Origin: Marinomonas piezotolerans
GTDB taxonomy: Bacteria > Pseudomonadota > Gammaproteobacteria > Pseudomonadales > Marinomonadaceae
Direction: 5' to 3'
Length of the DNA: 64,000 nt
Assembly (NCBI RefSeq): GCF_003362755.1
Contig: NZ_QKRA01000005.1
Coordinates: 124,001-188,000, forward strand
This document shows positions 41,295 through 50,980 of this stretch, piece after piece. Each line of letters opens with the position of its first letter. The first letter of the stretch is position 1. The notes beneath the pieces are model-generated. The model searched no databases. It worked only from the letters and a program-made list of their open reading frames with translations, and was not told the DNA's origin. The translations under genes and the position numbers were made by a program.

Positions 41295-41360
41295 ATTGTG
41301 CATTTAATTGTTTCATCGAAAATAAGCACAAAAAATAGACAATTTAACCGTTGTCAAGAC

Positions 41361-41400
41361 TTCAAAAAAACGATTCCCCTAGGTATTATTCACGCCCGCT
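41361..41400 (+). promoter_or_regulatory. Candidate sigma-70 promoter with GC-rich discriminator for dusB-fis
   Basis: TTCAAA (41361-41366) and TATTAT (41384-41389) are separated by exactly 17 bases. The following CACGCCCGC is a GC-rich discriminator, the feature that makes fis promoters sensitive to ppGpp and initiating nucleotide in enterobacteria. Transcription would start about 45 bases before dusB. Confidence 0.45.
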
Positions 41401-41447
41401 CGACGGTGTAGCAGATCCTAAACAACAGATTCAGGTATACGACGCAC

Positions 41448-42413
41448 ATGGCCTTTAACATTGGCAATTACAGCATTGAAAAGCCTGTCATACTTGCGCC
41501 AATGGCGGGAGTAACGGACTTACCTTTTCGACGCCTTTGCCACCAACACGGTGCCGGCTTAGTCGTCTCAGAAATGGTCACCTCTGATGTGCGCCTATGG
41601 GATACCAACAAAAGTCGAATGCGCCTTGTTCATGATGCAGAAGTATCGCCTCGCTCAGTACAAATTGCTGGTGCCGACCCTGAAATGATGGCGCAAGCAG
41701 CACAACAAAATGTGATGCTTGGTGCGCAGATCATTGATATCAATATGGGCTGCCCAGCGAAAAAAGTATTGAACAAGGCGGCCGGGTCCGCGTTATTACG
41801 CGATGAAGCTTTAGTTCGGAAAATTCTCGAATCTGTTGTAAGTAGTGTTGATGTTCCAGTTACGCTAAAAATTAGAACAGGATGGTCTGAGGACGAGCGC
41901 AATGGTCTAAATGTTGCGCGTATTGCCGAACAATCAGGCATACAGGCGCTAGCCGTTCATGGCCGCACCCGTGCTTGTAAGTTCAAAGGGAAAGTCGAGT
42001 ACGATACGATTGCTAAAATTAAGCAATCTATTGCGATTCCAGTTTTCGCTAACGGCGACATTCATGATGCCCAAAGCGCAAAACATGTACTCGATTATAC
42101 TGGCGCTGATGCCGTTATGATCGGTCGTGCCGCTCAAGGAAAACCTTGGATATTCCAAGAGATCAATCACTACTTAGAACACAACGAACAGTTACTTGCG
42201 CCCACCAAGGAAGAAATCAGAGACATCGTCTTGAACCACGTAAAGGCGCTGCATAATTTTTATGGTTGCTATATGGGAATACGCATCGCACGCAAACATG
42301 TTGGTTGGTATCTGCAAACATTGGCAGACACAACGCCATTTCGCAGCCAGTTTAATCGCATCGAAGATGCACAAGAACAGCTCGATCTGTTGAATGAATT
42401 CTTTGTTTCTTAG
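41448..42413 (+). CDS. dusB: tRNA-dihydrouridine synthase B
   Basis: An FMN-dependent reductase that makes dihydrouridine in tRNA. The 321-residue TIM-barrel protein shows the N-terminal APMAGVTDLPFRRL, the active-site Cys102 in NMGCPAKKV and the VHGRTR segment. It lies directly upstream of fis in the classic dusB-fis operon. Confidence 0.96.
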   Translation: MAFNIGNYSIEKPVILAPMAGVTDLPFRRLCHQHGAGLVVSEMVTSDVRLWDTNKSRMRLVHDAEVSPRSVQIAGADPEMMAQAAQQNVMLGAQIIDINMGCPAKKVLNKAAGSALLRDEALVRKILESVVSSVDVPVTLKIRTGWSEDERNGLNVARIAEQSGIQALAVHGRTRACKFKGKVEYDTIAKIKQSIAIPVFANGDIHDAQSAKHVLDYTGADAVMIGRAAQGKPWIFQEINHYLEHNEQLLAPTKEEIRDIVLNHVKALHNFYGCYMGIRIARKHVGWYLQTLADTTPFRSQFNRIEDAQEQLDLLNEFFVS

Positions 42414-42513
42414 CGCATTAAGAAGCATCTCTGGTAACTGAATAGTTCTCTTTGCTTAATGCAACAAGAGCCTCTATTCAAAAATGGTTAGCTTTAATAT
42501 AGAAGGTTATTCT

Positions 42514-42792
42514 GTGGTAGATCAAACACATACTCAAACGTTTCAAACGACTTCTTCTGAGCAAGCGCAAACACTACGTGACAATGTAGAAAAAGCTTTG
42601 CAAAATTACTTTGCTCATTTAGACGGTCAACCGGTTACTGACTTGTACCAACTAGTGTTAGCTGAGGTTGAGGCACCTCTTCTAGAGTCCGTTATGAACT
42701 ACACTAAGGACAATCAGACAAAGGCATCCGCGATCTTAGGCTTAAACCGCGGTACGCTTCGTAAAAAACTGAAGCAGTACGGTATGCTGTAA
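42514..42792 (+). CDS. fis: DNA-binding protein Fis
   Basis: Fis is a nucleoid-associated DNA-bending protein and growth-rate-dependent activator. The C-terminal helix-turn-helix ([24 protein letters not shown]) is highly conserved. The start is chosen at GTG 42514, because AGAAGG lies 7 bases upstream, giving 92 residues. An in-frame ATG at 42484 (102 residues) lacks a ribosome site but is possible. The gene follows dusB and ends at a strong terminator. Confidence 0.9.
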   Translation: MVDQTHTQTFQTTSSEQAQTLRDNVEKALQNYFAHLDGQPVTDLYQLVLAEVEAPLLESVMNYTKDNQTKASAILGLNRGTLRKKLKQYGML

Positions 42793-42794
42793 AT

Positions 42795-42819
42795 AAAAAA
42801 GGGCGTCTCGCCCTTTTTT
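42795..42819 (+). terminator. Intrinsic terminator after fis
   Basis: GGGCG-TCT-CGCCC followed by six Ts, with six As before it. The hairpin starts 8 bases after the fis stop and separates dusB-fis from purHD. Confidence 0.92.
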
Positions 42820-42873
42820 CGTTTTACCCGTTCCCCCACTTTAATTGACGTTAATCACATTGCGAGAAGCATA

Positions 42874-44448
42874 ATGGCAAACTCAACCACAACCCCTATT
42901 AAACGCGCTCTTATTAGTGTTTCCGACAAATCAGGCATTGTTGAATTCGCTCGCGAATTAGCAAGCCAAGGCGTGGAAATTCTTTCTACTGGCGGCACTT
43001 ACAAACTGCTACTTGAAAACAATATCAAGGCGGTCGAAGTATCTGATTACACTGGCTTCCCAGAAATGATGGATGGCCGCGTCAAAACGCTTCACCCAAA
43101 AGTGCATGGTGGTATCCTTGGCCGTCGTGACATCGATGGCGCGATCATGCAGGAGCATGGCATCGATGAAATCGATATGGTTGTAGTAAACCTTTACCCA
43201 TTTGAGGCAACCATCGCTCGTCCTGACTGCGACCTGCCAATGGCGATCGAAAACATCGATATCGGTGGTCCGACTATGGTTCGCTCGGCGGCCAAAAACC
43301 ACAAAGACGTTGCAATTGTTGTCGATCCAACTAGCTATGAAGACATCTTGTCGTCGTTAAAGGCAAACGGCGGTTTGACGTACGACCAACGGTTTGACCT
43401 AGCAGTAAAAGCGTTCGAGCATACATCGAACTACGATGGCAACATAGCAAACTTCTTAGGTAAGAAAGTTGAAGGTGGTAGCGAAGACTTCCCACGTACT
43501 TTCAACCTACAATTCAACAAACAAGAAGAAATGCGTTATGGTGAGAATCCACATCAGAAAGCGGCCTTCTACGTTGAATCAAACCCACAAGAAGCCTCTA
43601 TCAGCACAGCTAAGCAGCTACAGGGTAAAGCGCTTTCTTACAACAACATTGCCGATACTGACGCAGCACTAGAATGTGTTAAGAGTTTTGATGAGCCGGC
43701 TTGTGTCATCGTCAAACATGCCAACCCATGCGGTGTAGCCGTTGCCGACAACCAACTAGAAGCATACGATCTTGCTTTCAAAACAGACCCAACGTCTGCA
43801 TTTGGCGGCATCATCGCTTTTAACCAAGAACTAACAGCTGAAACAGCACAAGCAATCGTTGATCGCCAATTTGTCGAAGTTATCATTGCCCCAAAAGTAA
43901 GCCAAGGTGCAATCGATGTCGTGGCAGCAAAACAGAACGTTCGTTTACTTGAATGCGGTGAATGGTCAAAAGACAAGCCTGCAGCACTAGACTTTAAACG
44001 CGTAAACGGCGGTCTACTGGTACAAGACCGTGATGACGGTGCAGTGACCTCTGACGAGTTGAAAGTTGTGTCCAAACGTCAGCCATCTGAAGAAGAATTA
44101 AAAGACCTGTTATTCGCATGGAAAGTCGCTAAATTCGTTAAATCTAACGCCATTGTGTATACCAAATCAGGTCAAACGATTGGCGTAGGCGCAGGTCAAA
44201 TGAGCCGTGTTTACTCTGCTAAAATCGCCGGTATCAAAGCCGCGGACGAAAACCTACAAGTTGAAGGCTCCGTTATGGCGTCTGATGCGTTCTTCCCGTT
44301 CCGCGATGGAATTGATGCTGCTGCAGCTGCTGGCATTACAGCCGTTATTCAGCCAGGTGGTTCTATGCGCGACGAAGAAGTGATCGCTGCTGCGGACGAA
44401 GCGGGTATGGCCATGGTATTCACTGGCATGCGTCACTTCCGCCACTAA
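42874..44448 (+). CDS. purH: Bifunctional AICAR transformylase/IMP cyclohydrolase
   Basis: PurH performs the last two steps of IMP synthesis. The 524-residue protein has the N-terminal cyclohydrolase (MGS-like) domain ([27 protein letters not shown] in part) and the C-terminal AICAR transformylase with KHANPCGVA and the GMRHFRH terminus. purD follows after 20 bp. Confidence 0.97.
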   Translation: MANSTTTPIKRALISVSDKSGIVEFARELASQGVEILSTGGTYKLLLENNIKAVEVSDYTGFPEMMDGRVKTLHPKVHGGILGRRDIDGAIMQEHGIDEIDMVVVNLYPFEATIARPDCDLPMAIENIDIGGPTMVRSAAKNHKDVAIVVDPTSYEDILSSLKANGGLTYDQRFDLAVKAFEHTSNYDGNIANFLGKKVEGGSEDFPRTFNLQFNKQEEMRYGENPHQKAAFYVESNPQEASISTAKQLQGKALSYNNIADTDAALECVKSFDEPACVIVKHANPCGVAVADNQLEAYDLAFKTDPTSAFGGIIAFNQELTAETAQAIVDRQFVEVIIAPKVSQGAIDVVAAKQNVRLLECGEWSKDKPAALDFKRVNGGLLVQDRDDGAVTSDELKVVSKRQPSEEELKDLLFAWKVAKFVKSNAIVYTKSGQTIGVGAGQMSRVYSAKIAGIKAADENLQVEGSVMASDAFFPFRDGIDAAAAAGITAVIQPGGSMRDEEVIAAADEAGMAMVFTGMRHFRH

Positions 44449-44468
44449 TAGATTAATAGGACCCAGAC

Positions 44469-45758
44469 ATGAAAGTTCTTGTAATTGGAAACGGTGGTCG
44501 CGAACATGCGCTTGCTTGGAAAGCGGCCCAATCAAATGATGTTGAAACAGTATTTGTAGCGGCAGGTAATGCCGGCACAGCATTAGAGCCGAAAGTCGAA
44601 AACGTCGCCATTAACGGTGAAGATATCAGTGCGTTGGTAGACTTTGCTAAAGCAAATGACATAGCACTAACAATTGTTGGACCAGAAGCACCGTTAGTCA
44701 TTGGTGTCGTTGATGCGTTTGAAAAAGAAGGATTGGCGATTTTCGGCCCTACTCAAGCTGCCGCTCAGCTTGAAGGCTCTAAAGCGTTCACAAAAGATTT
44801 CTTAGCACGCCATAACATCCCAACTGGATCATACGGTAACTTTACCGAGATTCCCGCTGCAATCGATTACATCAAGCAGCATGGTGCTCCGATTGTTGTT
44901 AAAGCTGATGGCCTGGCCGCTGGTAAAGGCGTCATCTTAGCGCAAACAGAAGAAGAAGCGATCGCTGCTGTCGAAGACATGCTAGCGGGCAACGCGTTTG
45001 GCGATGCTGGATCACGCGTAGTGATTGAAGAGTTTCTTGTCGGTGAAGAAGCTAGCTTTATTGTTATGGTTGACGGCGAAACCGTGCTTCCTATGGCATC
45101 CAGCCAAGACCATAAAGCCCGTGACAACGGTGATTCTGGCCCGAATACAGGCGGCATGGGCGCTTACTCACCTGCTCCAGTGGTTACACCTGAAATCCAT
45201 GATCGAATCATGAATGAAGTTATCATGCCGACGGTTAAAGGAATGAATGCAGAGGGCAACCGCTATCGTGGCTTTCTTTATGCTGGCGTTATGGTGGCAC
45301 CAGATGGCACACCAAAGGTATTGGAATACAATTGCCGCTTTGGTGATCCAGAAACACAACCTATCATGATGCGCCTACGCTCTGATTTGGTTCAAATGTG
45401 TTTAGCCGCCGTAAATGGGCAACTTGATACTGTTGAAGCAGACTGGGATCCTCGTGCGAGCCTAGGCGTTGTTTTAGCGGCTGGCGGGTACCCTGCCTCC
45501 TATAATAAAGGCGATGTCATTTCAGGACACGACGCCAAGCTACCAGCTCATCAAAAAGTGTTCCATGCGGGAACATCTGAGAAAGGCGGTAACGTGGTCA
45601 CAAACGGTGGCCGAGTTCTTTGTGCCGTATCACTAGGTGATTCTGTTGCACAAGCCCAAGCGGGTGCGTACGACGTCGTAAACAAAATATCATGGGATAA
45701 CGTTTACTTCCGCACCGATATTGGCCATCGCGCGGTATCACGCGAACAGTCAGAGTAA
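44469..45758 (+). CDS. purD: Phosphoribosylamine--glycine ligase
   Basis: PurD is the second enzyme of purine synthesis, an ATP-grasp ligase. The 429-residue protein has the N-terminal GNGGREHALAWK, the ATP-grasp KADGLAAGKGV and the NTGGMGAYSP segment. An AGGA site precedes the ATG. It is the second gene of purHD and is closed by a strong terminator. Confidence 0.97.
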   Translation: MKVLVIGNGGREHALAWKAAQSNDVETVFVAAGNAGTALEPKVENVAINGEDISALVDFAKANDIALTIVGPEAPLVIGVVDAFEKEGLAIFGPTQAAAQLEGSKAFTKDFLARHNIPTGSYGNFTEIPAAIDYIKQHGAPIVVKADGLAAGKGVILAQTEEEAIAAVEDMLAGNAFGDAGSRVVIEEFLVGEEASFIVMVDGETVLPMASSQDHKARDNGDSGPNTGGMGAYSPAPVVTPEIHDRIMNEVIMPTVKGMNAEGNRYRGFLYAGVMVAPDGTPKVLEYNCRFGDPETQPIMMRLRSDLVQMCLAAVNGQLDTVEADWDPRASLGVVLAAGGYPASYNKGDVISGHDAKLPAHQKVFHAGTSEKGGNVVTNGGRVLCAVSLGDSVAQAQAGAYDVVNKISWDNVYFRTDIGHRAVSREQSE

Positions 45759-45772
45759 ATATCCACTCCATC

Positions 45773-45807
45773 AAAAAAAGGCTGCATTTCTAAATGCAGC
45801 CTTTTTT
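45773..45807. terminator. Bidirectional intrinsic terminator after purD
   Basis: AAAAAAAGGCTGCATTT and AAATGCAGCCTTTTTTT form a long perfect stem with a CT loop. A-run and T-run on both sides allow termination of purHD on the plus strand and of the small membrane gene on the minus strand. Confidence 0.93.
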
Positions 45808-45842
45808 ATAATCTAAGAACTGATCTAGTGTTGGCGAATAAC

Positions 45843-46091
45843 TTATTTGAGACTCGCCTGTTTAGCATCTAACCATGCTTTAAATTTTTTACCAAGTTCC
45901 AGCACTATCAGACCAAAAATTACGCCGCCCATCCAATCTAGATCCAACAAAAAACCGATGGCTGCTAGCATGCCGTAAAAATACATTAAGTTTGTTCGAG
46001 TTTGTCCCGTTCTAACACGTGTAAACCAAGTGATCACAAGTAAGGCGATACACCACCAAACATAATACTCCACCAAGATTGGATATAGCAT
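45843..46091 (-). CDS. Small membrane protein of unknown function
   Basis: An 82-residue very hydrophobic protein with two or three predicted membrane helices (about residues 8-22, 34-50 and 52-68) and a short basic C-terminus. I do not recognise a family. It is divergent from the 7TM-DISM sensor gene with only 33 bp between starts, and shares the purD terminator. Confidence 0.6.
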   Translation of the reverse strand: MLYPILVEYYVWWCIALLVITWFTRVRTGQTRTNLMYFYGMLAAIGFLLDLDWMGGVIFGLIVLELGKKFKAWLDAKQASLK

Positions 46092-46124
46092 TTCACACCC
46101 TAACTAGTTAATAATGTAGCCCTC

Positions 46125-48359
46125 ATGGAGGCTCTTTTGACTAAATCTTTTATACAGACAATTATTCTACTCGCTCTCATGGCGTTAACCAACTACGTCC
46201 AAGCGAACCCTCGCATGGCGATTCTAGACGACCAGAATCAAGAAATTAATATTGGCTATATTGGCAGCTACTACATTGATGAGTCAGGCAGACTCTCGCT
46301 TGCCGATATTGATTCCGAGCAGCTTCTAAAACGTTTTATCCCTCTTAACGAGCCATTTCTACAGTTTGGTATCGTCAAAGGGAGCGTTTGGCTTCGTATT
46401 GATATAGCTCAAAAAATCACTCATTTACACCCTATTGCTCTACATGTTAAAGCCCCTAGAGTTCAATCTTTAGAAGTCTATGCTCCGGGGTTAATCAGTC
46501 AAAAAATATACACTGAAATGGGTGAGGCTCACCCTTTTAGCAATCGGCTAGTCTCTTATCCAGACTATATTATCCCGCTACCAGCTAACGCCCCTCCCGT
46601 GTATACCTTGTATTTGAAAATAAATTCACGATCCCCCATTAATTTGATTGGTGAAGTGAAGTCTCTTTCAAAGCTCACATTAGACATCCAAACCGACACC
46701 ATGCTAACCGGGTTTCTGCTCGGTATATTACTCCTGTTATTTGGTAGCAATGTATTCTTCTACATCAAGACTCGGCACCCCATGTACTTTGTCTATGGTT
46801 CTCTACTTATTGGTATTGCGTTTCTGCATTTGGCGTTACATGGCTATATTTTCCAGTTGTTACCAAACTTTGTCGGCTTACAAGAACGGGTATACAATCT
46901 CTCCGCGCTTGGTTGTGCCGCAGCCATAACGTATTTCTCAAGATTGTATTTAGAAACCCCGATTTACCTACCAAAAATTGATCGTTATTTGCTGGGTTTG
47001 GGGTTTATGAATATCGCGTTGGCATTGATGTTCGTTGCATCACCAAGTCAACTTCCGATTGCACTATTATCACTGAGTGCCTTTGCAACGTTATCCATTT
47101 TATTCGTTATTTCCATCTACGCAGTCATCAAAAAGGTTCCGTACGCCCCATACTATCTTGTCGCTAGAATGACTCTCACCATCGGCCACACCGGATGGTT
47201 ACTCAGCAACTATGGCATTGTGCCGAATATCCTTTGGTTCGAGTGGGGCCTTACTACATCAATCATCTTAGAAGCCCTCGTACACTTTGTGGGTATCTTG
47301 ACTCGCCTGAAGCCTCTTATCGGTAGCACTGTTAAAACTGAATCCACCGTGCAACATAACAGTGACGTATTCGAAGACATTGCTGCGAGGATGAAACGAC
47401 AAGTAGCAACCTTGAAAGAATATCAAGGGCAAATCGATGCTAAGAGCCAAGAGCATGTTAACAAAGCACAAAAAAACCTTGAGCATATTTCTGAGCGTAT
47501 TCACTTATTACATAAGATCCATACCGGATCCGTTTTGTCTCCCCCTACGCCCGCAATGAACCTACTATTACTGATTGATCGTGCCGACAGTGAGTTCAGA
47601 GCGATGGACTTGGACGACTCAGTCATTGAACTCAATTCACACTCCACAGCCAGTTGGGAAATATACAAAGATACGGCGCTCATTTCGCACCTTTATCTCA
47701 CTATAATGAACGAGTTGAAGCACTACACCGATCAAACCCTACTGATCGAAAGCGACATTATTAGCAATGAAAGGGAAGGCCAAAGATGGCTACAAATTAC
47801 CGCTAGTCCAATTCCGGGGTCCGCCATACTCAATAGCCAAAAAGGCTTGGGCTTGCGTTACCTTGAAGAGGTTTTTGAATATCTCGGTGGCCAAATAACG
47901 ACTACAGGAGATGGCCGGGACCGTTCCATGGATTTTCATATTCCTGTTTCAGCTCGCTATCTCGAGCCGAGTGCACTGGCTAAGAAAACCCATACAGAAG
48001 AAGTTAACTTAGTCCTAATTGGTCAGTACTCAGAGCTTCTCGCGTACACTCAAGACTACCTTACCTCTAAACTCTTTGCGGTATCACATATCGATCAAGT
48101 CGAAGACATTCACCGATTATTTCAACACAGAGCAAAACAAACTCGATTCGCCGTACTACTATTTGATGACCATATTAACTTTGGCGCCTCGGACCTCTCG
48201 AACTTCAAACGTGAGTTGGGTATAAAAGATCGCTGCCTGCTGATTTCAAACAATGTTAAAATGTCGGTGAAGCATGCCCAAGCGCTTGGTTTTGACAATT
48301 GTATCGCTAGCACGCACATTGAATCTAAACTCATTGTTGAGCTTGAGCGTTTAACGTAA
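46125..48359 (+). CDS. 7TM-DISM receptor with degenerate kinase and receiver domains
   Basis: A 744-residue membrane sensor. A signal peptide (about residues 1-27) is followed by a periplasmic 7TMR-DISMED2-like domain (about 28-180), seven membrane helices (about 190-395), a kinase-like region (about 400-610) and a receiver-like domain (about 626-744). The kinase-like part has an N-box relic (N529, MNELKHYTD) and a GLGL loop (574-577), but no recognisable phospho-acceptor His box. The receiver-like part has D681-D682 at the phospho-site, but the N-terminal acidic pair and the usual conserved Lys are missing. It probably signals without phosphotransfer. A TTG start at 46137 has GGAGG five bases upstream and may be the true start. 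Confidence 0.75.
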   Translation: MEALLTKSFIQTIILLALMALTNYVQANPRMAILDDQNQEINIGYIGSYYIDESGRLSLADIDSEQLLKRFIPLNEPFLQFGIVKGSVWLRIDIAQKITHLHPIALHVKAPRVQSLEVYAPGLISQKIYTEMGEAHPFSNRLVSYPDYIIPLPANAPPVYTLYLKINSRSPINLIGEVKSLSKLTLDIQTDTMLTGFLLGILLLLFGSNVFFYIKTRHPMYFVYGSLLIGIAFLHLALHGYIFQLLPNFVGLQERVYNLSALGCAAAITYFSRLYLETPIYLPKIDRYLLGLGFMNIALALMFVASPSQLPIALLSLSAFATLSILFVISIYAVIKKVPYAPYYLVARMTLTIGHTGWLLSNYGIVPNILWFEWGLTTSIILEALVHFVGILTRLKPLIGSTVKTESTVQHNSDVFEDIAARMKRQVATLKEYQGQIDAKSQEHVNKAQKNLEHISERIHLLHKIHTGSVLSPPTPAMNLLLLIDRADSEFRAMDLDDSVIELNSHSTASWEIYKDTALISHLYLTIMNELKHYTDQTLLIESDIISNEREGQRWLQITASPIPGSAILNSQKGLGLRYLEEVFEYLGGQITTTGDGRDRSMDFHIPVSARYLEPSALAKKTHTEEVNLVLIGQYSELLAYTQDYLTSKLFAVSHIDQVEDIHRLFQHRAKQTRFAVLLFDDHINFGASDLSNFKRELGIKDRCLLISNNVKMSVKHAQALGFDNCIASTHIESKLIVELERLT

Positions 48360-48455
48360 CGTCTTAAATAGACTTGCCAAAGATCAATAGAAAACCACTA
48401 CGTTATTGAGAATACAGTGAAGCAACTCGATAATGTACTTTAACTAGGAGCTCCC

Positions 48456-48797
48456 ATGGATTGTTTATTTTGTAAACTTGTGAAAGGTGAAATACCTGCC
48501 ACCATTCTTTATCAAGACGAAGATGTCATTGCATTTGAAGATATTGCTCCGCAAGCTCCTACTCATTTTTTAGTTATTCCAAAACGCCATATAACAACAC
48601 TGAACGACATCACTGAAAGCGATACAAATGTGATCGGCAAACTTACGCTCGTCGCTGCAAAGGTCGCCAAAGAAAAAGGCATTGCAGACGACGGCTACCG
48701 TGTCGCGATGAACTGCAACGAAATGGGTGGACAAACTGTCTACCATATCCACATGCATGTTCTCGGTGGACGTAATATGACTTGGCCTCCAGGCTAG
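48456..48797 (+). CDS. HIT domain protein (HinT-like)
   Basis: A 113-residue histidine-triad hydrolase. The H97-x-H99-x-H101 motif (YHIHMHVLGG) is intact, and C3/C6 (DCLFC) provide the common HinT N-terminal pair. Likely activity is cleavage of AMP-amine phosphoramidates. TAGGAG precedes the ATG. The next gene, coq7, starts 11 bases after the stop. Confidence 0.92.
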   Translation: MDCLFCKLVKGEIPATILYQDEDVIAFEDIAPQAPTHFLVIPKRHITTLNDITESDTNVIGKLTLVAAKVAKEKGIADDGYRVAMNCNEMGGQTVYHIHMHVLGGRNMTWPPG

Positions 48798-48808
48798 CAA
48801 GGAACTCT

Positions 48809-49447
48809 ATGATCCAATTTAATCGAATAGACAAAGCAGTGCTTCAACTTGATAGAGCTTTGCAAACACTGGTCCCAAAAACGGCTAAAGCGGCACGAAT
48901 CTCGCCTGCATCGCAGCATCAAGACACGCCACTAGCCCCCGATAGCCTCAAGCACGCAGCGGGGTTAATGCGTATAAACCATACTGGGGAGGTCTGTGCA
49001 CAGGCACTCTATGCAGGACAAGCAACGACAGCAAAGCTAGAGGCTGTCAGAGCTGAAATGGAACATGCCGCAGATGAAGAAATCGATCACCTAGTCTGGT
49101 GTGAAGAACGACTATACGAGTTAAACAGTCGTCCGAGTATTTTAAACCCGTTTTTCTATAGCGCATCTTATTGTATCGGCGCCGGAGCTGGGTTGATAAG
49201 TGACCGTTTAAGCTTAGGTTTCGTTGCAGCGACAGAAGATCAGGTTTGCCTTCATCTAGATAAACATATGGCAGCGCTCCCTCAAGAAGACCTGCGCTCT
49301 CGCTCAGTGTTAGAGCAAATGCACATAGATGAAGCTCGCCACCGCCAAATGGCATTAGACTCAGGTGGCTATCAATTTCCAAAACCCATTATGAGCATCA
49401 TGACGCAGATTTCAAAAGTCATGACTTTTTCAACTTACCGGATTTAG
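48809..49447 (+). CDS. coq7: 2-polyprenyl-3-methyl-6-methoxy-1,4-benzoquinol hydroxylase
   Basis: Coq7 is a diiron hydroxylase of ubiquinone synthesis. The ferritin-like di-iron ligands are visible: GEVCAQALYAGQ, EHAADEEIDHLVWCEERL (ExxH) and EQMHIDEARHRQMA (ExxH). The start at ATG 48809 has AAGGA just upstream; the in-frame start at 48782 would overlap the HIT gene. The predicted length is 212 residues, and pdxH follows at once. Confidence 0.94.
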   Translation: MIQFNRIDKAVLQLDRALQTLVPKTAKAARISPASQHQDTPLAPDSLKHAAGLMRINHTGEVCAQALYAGQATTAKLEAVRAEMEHAADEEIDHLVWCEERLYELNSRPSILNPFFYSASYCIGAGAGLISDRLSLGFVAATEDQVCLHLDKHMAALPQEDLRSRSVLEQMHIDEARHRQMALDSGGYQFPKPIMSIMTQISKVMTFSTYRI

Positions 49448-49450
49448 ACT

Positions 49451-50095
49451 ATGAATCGTGACCTACAATCTATACGTCGTGATTATCAATTTGACGACCT
49501 GACAGAAGTGGCGGCGGGTGAAGATCCACTGGCCTTGTTTGACACGTGGCTCGATAAAGCCATTGAAGCTTGTCCTGATGATCCAACTGCTATGATGCTC
49601 AGCACGGTTGATGCACAGCGCAGACCACACAGCCGCATTGTATTACTTAAGCAGCGCGTAGAAGACTACTTTAGTTTTTTTACTAACTACGACAGTGATA
49701 AAGGCAGGGATATTGAGCAAAATCCCCACGTATCATTAACTTTTTTTTGGCCTGCCTTGTCTCGCCAAATTCGAATTGAAGGCACCGCGACAAAAGTTGA
49801 TCGTTCGGTATCAGAAGCCTACTTTTCAACCAGACCCAAAGCCAGTCAACTGGCAGCCAGTGTCTCACACCAAAGTCAAATGATTGCATCACGAGATGTT
49901 CTTACTAACGAATTCGCTGCGTTAGAAAAACAATTCTCAGAGAAAGATGTTCCATGCCCTGACAATTGGGGAGGCTACTCCGTGAAAGCGGACTATATCG
50001 AATTCTGGCAAGGTCGTCCCAGTCGTCTCCATGACCGCATTGTTTTTGAACGTCTAAATGGACATACATGGAACATAAAGCGTAAAGCCCCCTAA
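49451..50095 (+). CDS. pdxH: Pyridoxamine 5'-phosphate oxidase
   Basis: PdxH is an FMN-dependent oxidase that makes pyridoxal 5'-phosphate. The 214-residue length and the sequence (N-terminal REYQFDDLTEVAAGEDPLALFD-like, FFTNYDSDKGRDIEQNP, C-terminal EFWQGRPSRLHDR) are diagnostic. The 4-bp spacing from coq7 suggests one transcript with the HIT and coq7 genes. Confidence 0.96.
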   Translation: MNRDLQSIRRDYQFDDLTEVAAGEDPLALFDTWLDKAIEACPDDPTAMMLSTVDAQRRPHSRIVLLKQRVEDYFSFFTNYDSDKGRDIEQNPHVSLTFFWPALSRQIRIEGTATKVDRSVSEAYFSTRPKASQLAASVSHQSQMIASRDVLTNEFAALEKQFSEKDVPCPDNWGGYSVKADYIEFWQGRPSRLHDRIVFERLNGHTWNIKRKAP

Positions 50096-50107
50096 TCTGC
50101 TCATATA

Positions 50108-50145
50108 ACAGAAAGGTAGAGCTCTCTTCGCTTCAACCTTTCTGT
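50108..50145 (+). terminator. Hairpin after pdxH
   Basis: ACAGAAAGGT at 50108-50117 pairs perfectly with ACCTTTCTGT at 50136-50145, with an 18-base loop, 12 bases after the stop. There is no U-run. It is plausible as a weak terminator ending the HIT-coq7-pdxH unit. Confidence 0.45.
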
Positions 50146-50201
50146 AACGAATGGCTGCTACGCTAAACCCTCAGCCTGTTAATTAAACTCAAGGACTATA
50201 T

Positions 50202-50912
50202 GTGAACTCCGAAAAGCCTGCCCGAGCACGATCAACGCTTTTAGACACCTATCGTGGGTTGGCTGTATTTCTAATGATTCTATTCCACTTTTGCTGGGAT
50301 CTGAAAACCTTTGGTTTTATGGAGTACTCTCTCAAAGACCCATTTTGGGTGAGCTTTCGCTATATCATTTTGACGCTTTTTTTAAGCGCTGTTGGCTGGT
50401 CCAGCTATATCGCCACTGCATCAAAGCAACCCTTCAATCGTTTTATATTTAACCAAAGCAAAATTGGACTAGCCGCACTCCTGATTTCAATGGGCAGTTA
50501 TCTCGCGATGCCAAACCAATGGATTTTCTTCGGCATCCTTCACTTTATCTTCCTAAGTTCACTGATTACGAAACCTTTGTCTGCATATCCGATTGTATCT
50601 TGCTCAATCGGTACATTTATCGTATTCGCTACATACGCTCTACCAATTGAGACCGATGCTTTTAGACACTGGCTTAGCGCCGAGCTTGGTGCGCCAAAAC
50701 ACACCCTAGACTATATCAGTCCCTTACCTTGGATAGGCGTAGTGCTAATCGGGCCAATACTCGGCTACTTAAAATTAGAGCAAAAAGAGCTACCAATGTG
50801 GATGAGCGTTAAACCTATCACCTTTATTGGTCGCTATGCGCTTCCTGTCTACCTTATTCATCAATTAGTGCTTTATCCACTGGTTGCTAGCATTGATTAT
50901 CTCGTTCATTGA
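50202..50912 (+). CDS. DUF1624 heparan-alpha-glucosaminide N-acetyltransferase-like membrane protein
   Basis: A 236-residue membrane protein with six or seven hydrophobic helices. The N-terminal TYRGLAVFLMILFHFCWDL matches the DUF1624/HGSNAT catalytic domain, with a conserved His in the first helix. The C-terminal GRYALPVYLIHQLVLYPL is typical of membrane acyltransferases. The substrate is unknown. The start is GTG 50202 with AAGGA upstream; the overlapping ATG at 50200 is out of frame. Confidence 0.82.
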   Translation: MNSEKPARARSTLLDTYRGLAVFLMILFHFCWDLKTFGFMEYSLKDPFWVSFRYIILTLFLSAVGWSSYIATASKQPFNRFIFNQSKIGLAALLISMGSYLAMPNQWIFFGILHFIFLSSLITKPLSAYPIVSCSIGTFIVFATYALPIETDAFRHWLSAELGAPKHTLDYISPLPWIGVVLIGPILGYLKLEQKELPMWMSVKPITFIGRYALPVYLIHQLVLYPLVASIDYLVH

Positions 50913-50980
50913 TCAATCTTCCATCAGTCGGATTCACCTTAAAAAAATCGAAAAAAAAGATGAATAAGGGTTGCTTTTGC

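Noticed and set aside
43638..44075. 145-codon open frame antisense to purH
   Set aside because: It lies wholly inside purH, has low-complexity Ser/Ala composition and no ribosome site.
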